A model generated the notes under the pieces. The model made no database searches, was not told where the DNA came from, and was given only the letters and a program-made list of their open reading frames with translations. From Owenia fusiformis (lineage: Eukaryota; Annelida; Polychaeta; Sabellida; Oweniidae), in NCBI GenBank assembly GCA_903813345.2, contig CAIIXF020000005.1, positions 6,413,375 through 6,477,374 of the forward strand: DNA of 64,000 nucleotides. The letters are read 5' to 3'. The position numbers and the translations under genes are program-made. This document shows, piece by piece, positions 59,150 through 64,000 of the stretch (the stretch's first letter is position 1; every line of letters starts with the position of its first letter).

Positions 59150-59760
59150 AAAAGTTGACATCATGTTTTACTTTTCTGTATAATGTTTTAGAAAACACAT
59201 ATAACACTTCTTTTGTTCTCAGTATCATATGTTCGGAATGAAATGAAACATCTATCTGAACCTCATTGGAACAAAGCGACATAAACACAACGTGTTTAGG
59301 TCCCTCAATATTGTAATTGTACAAAGGAAAGTTTGGTTGATTTTAAAAAAGTATCTTGTTAATGAAATAAAAGGTTTATCCTAATTTTCATCTATTTTGC
59401 GGGGTTTTGTTTAAGTTTTTGCATACTTTTTGTAAGATCAACCAAAATTTCCTTTGTATAACTGTAATATTGAGAGGTCTAAGAAAATGTTGTATATGCT
59501 ATTTTGTTCCAACAAGGTTCGGAAAGACATTTTATTTCATTCTTAAGAATTGGTAGAAAGGAACAAAAAACAATTGCACTAAAAGAAACAAAAAAATGTT
59601 AACAAAAACAGTTACATAAAATATTAATAAATAATTTTTGCATTAAATTGTTGCCAATCGGTCAACATTACATAAAGGACCGTGTTTTTTACAGAATGTT
59701 TTCAATGATTGGTTTAAGAGAAAAACATTGTTGATTTCAGTTCACCATATCAATACCTAT
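59150..59760. mobile_element. Palindromic element related to 29250-29860
   Basis: TTGGTTGATTTTAAAAAAGT (59332) and the inverse part TAAGATCAACCAAAATTTCC (about 59431) flank the centre. AATGAAATAAAAGGTTTATC is shared, inverted, with 29625-29645. Outer arms share TTTGTTCC/GGAACAAA-type and ATATTGAGAG words. Confidence 0.55.
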
Positions 59761-60544
59761 CCTTTCCTTGTATAACTACAATATCAAGAGAACTAAGTAT
59801 ATTGTGGATGACAGCATCGTCATGATTTGAGGTATGTTAATAGTCTCACTGATTATATAACAATGACACTGTCTTGAAAACTAAGGAAATGCATCCATGT
59901 CTTTCTACCTCACTCGAGTCTTCAATGCCCGGCTGATGGTTTAACCTAATATTTTATGTCCTACTCATTTAAATACAAGTACATGTACTACCACTATACC
60001 TTTTGTTATCATTGTAAGATGTCAGTACCTACCTGGGCCAATATTCAGTAAGAAATAGATGGCAGCATAATGTTTAAGTATGCAATGTATGATATAAATG
60101 TTGTCACCAGCTCTAGCTAAAATACAATAGATGGCAGCATGTTTGTATACATGTAAGTATGAGTATTTGGCATACATGTGATTATACTGTAGAGCCCTCA
60201 GGTCCTGTAGAACGTGTGTAAAAATCAAAAACGATCAAATATGGGTTCTACATTATCAAGGACCGTGATATAATGGAATAAAATCTTGTAGAGTCAAAGC
60301 TATTCTTTGTATCATCAAATATTTAATTTCTACTGTATATGTAGTTCACATCTCCATTGGAATTGTAAGTTGAAACAGAATACAAAATGTTATAGAAAAC
60401 CATCTTCATATTTTATTGACATTTTAGTGAAAACAATAATAACTAGACTTTGGAAATTGAACAAGTTCAATTTCAGACTCCAGATTAAGACCTTTTTTAG
60501 CCGAGTCATCCAGAATAAGCTGAGTCATCCAAAAAAAGATGGAT

Positions 60545-61200
60545 GAATAAAATAGGAAGGTAGGATAGGATAGGAAAGAAGGATAGGATTGGATAGGATA
60601 GGTGGGATGGATATTATGGTCGAGTCATCCAAAATAGCCAAGTCATCCAGAATAGGCTGAGTCATCCAGAATAAGCCGAGTCATCCAGAATAAGCCAATG
60701 GATGGATGGATTGATGGATGAATGGATGAATTCATAGGATAGGAAGGATAGGACAGAATAGGAAGAAAGGATAGGATAGTATAGGATAGGATAGGAAGGA
60801 TAGAATAGGATATGATAGAATCCGAAGAAAGAATAAGATAGGACAGAATAGGAAGGATGGGATAGGAAGGAAGGATAGGATAGGAAGGATAGGAAAGAAG
60901 GATAGGATTGAATAGGATAGGTGGGATGGATATAGCCGAGTCGTCCAGAATAAGCCAAGTCGTCCAGTCCTATCCCTCTTTCCTATCCTTCCTTCCTATC
61001 CTATCCTATCCTTCCTTCCAGAATAGGAAGGAAGGATAGGATAGAATAGGAAGAAACGATAGGATAGTATAGGATGGGAAGGAAGGATAGGATAGGAAGG
61101 ATAGGAAAAAAGGATAGGATTGGATAGGATATACGATAGGATATAGGATAGATATAGGATAGGATATAGGATAGGATAGATAGGATGGATGGAAGGATTT
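60545..61200. repeat. AGGAT-type simple and low-complexity repeat
   Basis: Degenerate pentamers (AGGAT, AGGAA, AGAAT) on the plus strand, with a switch to the complementary CCTATCCTTCC at about 60966-61020. Open frames over it are purely compositional. Confidence 0.85.
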
Positions 61201-61711
61201 TTCAATATTTTCTTCACTACTCTTGACTTTCTATCAGGATACCATCATATTGATTTTTCGATCTTGCGCGTGGTTATTGGCAGGTTAAAAAAAGGTTTAA
61301 ATTGTCATAACTTTTTAACTGGAAGTCGGATCGAAATTTGGTTTGCAGATTCGGATTCCTGAGAAAATTCTACCCTTAATTCATAACTCATATGTTAAAT
61401 TTGGAGAACTTTTTATTGTGACCTACTTTCTGGACGCCATATTTCAAAATCGGTAAGCGTAATCAAAAATCTAATGTCATATCTTTGCTTTTTATAAGCT
61501 ACATGATGAGAAAAAGATTTAGGAGTTACAATAAACAACGACGAAGATAAATGACAGAATGTTGAAAATGTAAGATTTGACCTAGTTCTTGACCTTTGAC
61601 CTAGAAAAAAATTTGAGCCAATTTCCGAGAAACTAGATCTAGGACCTAAATGGACCATATATAAGACTTGACTCAATATCTTCTAGTTAACAAGAAAACT
61701 GGGAAAGAATA

Positions 61712-61747
61712 ATAAAGAAGAAGAAGAAGAAGAAGAAGAAGAAGAAT
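61712..61747. repeat. AAG microsatellite
   Basis: About eleven AAG triplets in a row. Confidence 0.9.
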
Positions 61748-61916
61748 ACTGACAAAAACAGTAGACTCCAGATTGACAGATTGACATCTGGAGTCTAATA
61801 ATACATCATAGGTATACCTGTATCTACATATAAACCAAAACAATTACCCTTACACAACGGGAAACACTATTTTGTAAGTACTACTAAGAAAGAATACTTT
61901 ATGTGCTATCCATAAT

Positions 61917-63335
61917 GGTACGTTCACACCAGCGGCGCTTTGATGGCGCTTTAAAGCGGCTTGTAAAGCGGCACCAAAGCGTAACAAAGCTTAATTAAAG
62001 CGTCGGGGTCGTAATAGGTCGTAGAAAAGCTCGGGAGTAAAGCGGGATATTCGGCAAGAGCGCTAAAAAATTTAAACTGTTTAAGCGTTCGCACCAACGG
62101 CGCTTTGATGGCGCTTTAAAGCGGATTGTACAGCGGCACCAAAGCGTAACAAAGCTTGATTAAAGCGTCGGGATCGTAATAGGTCGAAGAAAAGTTCGGA
62201 TTAAAGCGGGATATTCGGCAAGAGCGCCAAAAAATGTTAAACTGTTTAAAAATTTTGGGCGCTCTGTTACGAATTGATTGAAGCGCCGAGAGCGTATCAA
62301 AGCTTAACAAACCGTAACAAAGCTCAACAAAGCTTGACTCAAAGCGTAGGAAAGCTTAACACAGCTTGGTTCAAAGCGGGGACCCCAGTCTATTCACGGT
62401 CTGTTACCACTTGACACGCTTCGTTAAGATGTCTCAAGATTTGCTACGATCTGGCATGAAGATCTGACACGAGGTCAGACGCTTTCATCAATATCTGACA
62501 CTCTTTGTTACACTTTCCTGAGGGACTCTCAAGCTTTCCAACGAATTGAGACGCTTTAAGCAAGGATTGAAACACTTTGCTGTACGCTTGAAAGTTTTCA
62601 CACGCTATATCACGCCGTGCGACAAACGTCATGTCTTCTTCAGATAGGTCATGCTCTGGTCCATCTGGAATTTCTGGATCTCGTTGTTCTGCCATCGTGT
62701 TCTCGAGTCAAAGATGCAATGGTTTTATGGATCTACTGCATCTTTATATAGTCATTGGATCAAAAGCGGCATGGAATCGGCGATCTCGACATTTTCCAAT
62801 GCGTGACAGAGCTTAACAGAGCGTAACAATGCACAACAGAGTTTTGCAATCGTATCAGAGCCTGATTTAAAGCGTCATAATCGCATCAAAGCGTAATAAT
62901 GCTTATCAAAGCTTTTCAAAGCGTGATTTCAAGCGTAACAAAGCCTGATCAAAGCGGGATCAAAGCGTGAGGAACCTTTTAGAGCTATGTTAAGCTTTCC
63001 TACGCTTTGGATCAAGTTTTTCTGAGCTTTGTTACGGTTTGTTAAGCTTTGATACGCTCTCGGCGCTTAATCGATTCGTAACAGAGCGCCCAAAATTTTT
63101 TAAGAGTTTAAAATTTTTTGGCGCTCTTGCCGAATATCCCGCTTTACTCTGAGCTTTTCTACGACCTATTACGACCCCGACGCTTTAATCAAACTTTGTT
63201 ACGCTTTGGTGCCGCTTTACAAGCCGCTTTAAAGCGCCATCAAAGCGCCGTTGGTATGAAGAAAAATGACAAAAATGACGGCGCTTTGCTCGCCGATTTA
63301 AAGCGTGGCATTCGCCGTTGGTGTGAACGTACCTT
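61917..63335 (-). mobile_element. 1.4-kb GCTTTG-rich foldback element, copy B
   Basis: Inverted relative to copy A at 44299-45717 and very similar over its length, including the subterminal GCGAATGCCACGC segment and the central promoter-like part. Flanks are TAA on the left and TTTAG on the right. Non-coding apart from the central frame listed next. Confidence 0.75.
62444..62695 (-). CDS. Small ORF in foldback copy B, with its own TATA box
   Basis: 83 codons start at 62695, 49 bases after TATATAA (62744-62750, minus) and just beyond CCAAT. The first part, MAEQRDPEIPDGPEHDLSEE, is acidic and conserved in copy A; the rest (LLKASQFVGKLES and following) crosses the repeat arm and differs from copy A, where a stop follows codon 19. 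I do not recognise it. It could be the 5' end of a captured gene or of the autonomous element's protein. Confidence 0.35.
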   Translation of the reverse strand: MAEQRDPEIPDGPEHDLSEEDMTFVARRDIACENFQAYSKVFQSLLKASQFVGKLESPSGKCNKECQILMKASDLVSDLHARS

Positions 63336-63339
63336 TAGT

Positions 63340-63790
63340 AATAACCACGACTAACTACTAATTCTCAGGAATAAAAAGTTCACTCTATTGAGAGATAGAT
63401 AGAGCTTATCCTCGGACCAGTTACGTCTTATCCGTGTGTCATATGACTACTGTGTTAATTAACTAAGTAAAGTATTCCAATTAAAAAGTGTTGTATGTTT
63501 GCATGCAGCAAGCGTTTAATAATTCTTCGCATATGATACGACGTCAGATACTGTACATCACGGCGTAACAGTGTAATTGTTCATTTTACCGACAAAATGC
63601 AAAGATTTACGCGATAAATATGCGCAATGCTCCTCCAAGTAATTGCAAACGTTTTAATATTCGTGGAATCTTCTTAAAAACTTCAAGTTTTGTTCAGATT
63701 AATGTGCGCTTCAATACAATTCTATATTCAAAAAGGTTGTGTCACGATATACAGAATTAGAATCACCAGAAAGTAGACATTTCAAACCCT
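63340..63790. other. Unassigned AT-rich sequence
   Basis: No gene or repeat recognised apart from the possible exon to its right. Confidence 0.35.
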
Positions 63791-63792
63791 AC

Positions 63793-63878
63793 CCGTTTTC
63801 TTCTTTGTCGCGCTTTTCGGCCCTGCGCTCTCGTTGTCGCACCGTCTTTCTAGACTCTTTCACAATGCCCCTTGTCAT
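63793..63878 (-). CDS. Possible first coding exon of a gene running leftward
   Basis: ATG at 63878 opens 28 codons rich in Arg, Lys and Glu (MTRGIVKESRKTVRQRERRA), then ENG with a possible donor CGG|GTAGGG at 63793/63792. It is more GC-rich than its surroundings. No downstream exon was found before the foldback element, so this is weak. Confidence 0.18.
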
Positions 63879-64000
63879 ATTCAACTGATAAACACAGACG
63901 GGAAGATATTAAGGATTGTTAAATGCATTATTTGTAATTTATTTTAACTCGAATATTTAGTTTTATTTATTTAAAGCAATGAATAATAAAGGAGAACATA

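Larger units (their letters stand above)
60438..61797. mobile_element. Insertion carrying AGGAT satellite and GTCATCCAGAATA repeats
   Basis: The left end starts ACTAGACTTTGGAAATTG with a local hairpin, then AGACTCCAGATT; the right end has AGACTCCAGATTGACAG and CATCTGGAGTCT. Between lie GAGTCATCCAGAATAAGC repeats (about 60500-60700, 60940-60970), a long AGGATAGGAT region and an AAG microsatellite. ATAATA at both edges may be the TSD. Element class unknown. Confidence 0.5.
59762..61855. repeat. Dispersed direct repeat, copy B (partner of 16274-16905), interrupted
   Basis: 59762-60437 and 61798-61855 are collinear with copy A. Between them is a 1.36-kb insertion whose ends sit at AACAATAATA and ATAATACATC, against the single AACAATAATATACATC of copy A. 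Confidence 0.7.

Noticed and set aside
60662-61217. Pro/Ser/Tyr-rich frames over the AGGAT region
   Set aside because: Pure composition of a simple repeat.
61712-61747. AAG repeat as coding poly-Lys or poly-Glu
   Set aside because: No open frame context; ordinary microsatellite.
1-64000. CRISPR arrays, operons or prokaryotic origins
   Set aside because: The sequence is clearly eukaryotic; tandem repeats here lack unique spacers of constant length.

Overview
This window reads as nuclear DNA of a marine invertebrate. It is AT-rich and gene-poor, has spliced genes with GT-AG introns, and is crowded with transposable elements (non-LTR, Penelope-like, Ty3/gypsy-like and many inverted-repeat DNA elements). 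The gene family (secreted, cysteine-rich proteins of the kind databases call short-chain collagen C4-like), the repeats built on TGACCTTG and GACAGACAGA, and the mix of retroelements suggest a lophotrochozoan, most likely a mollusc. The species cannot be named from sequence alone. No operon, bacterial gene, CRISPR array or rRNA was seen.

The backbone is a head-to-tail array of five copies of one small three-exon gene, all on the minus strand, from about 4.45 to 51.2 kb. Exon 1 (105 bp) codes for a signal peptide and a short Cys cluster, exon 2 (100 bp) for the start of the folded domain, and exon 3 (about 515 bp) for the rest. Copies 1 (5394-7960), 3 (19424-22448) and 5 (37185-50760) are open throughout (240, 239 and 238 residues). 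Copy 2 (17270-18213) has lost exon 3. Copy 4 (27896-33881) has a nonsense codon and a 1-base frameshift. A conserved 3' flank with an AATAAA signal, a hairpin and a 12-bp palindrome follows the copies.

Most length differences between units are insertions. Because the units are paralogous, an interrupted copy can often be compared with an uninterrupted one, so empty site, filled site and target-site duplication (TSD) can be read directly. Examples are a mariner deletion derivative (TA), a 2.4-kb element with 8-bp TSD and a nested TA element, a Penelope-like inverted pair, a non-LTR fragment with a TSD of about 113 bp, a 0.99-kb TA element, and a 10.4-kb element with 1.4-kb terminal inverted repeats and a 6-bp TSD inside the 12.6-kb intron of copy 5.

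Left of the array are a possible 3' end of an upstream gene (1-129), a 63-bp minisatellite (1.9-2.6 kb), a cluster of RFX/X-box-like motifs (3.2-3.4 kb) and small TTAA elements. Between copies 1 and 2 is a decayed element of about 5.4 kb. Right of the array (51.5-64 kb) is a nested transposon graveyard with a Ty3/gypsy-like pol pseudogene, a non-LTR endonuclease fragment in an inverted duplication, an AGGAT-rich satellite, and the second copy of a 1.4-kb foldback element that carries a CCAAT/TATA promoter-like segment and a start codon.
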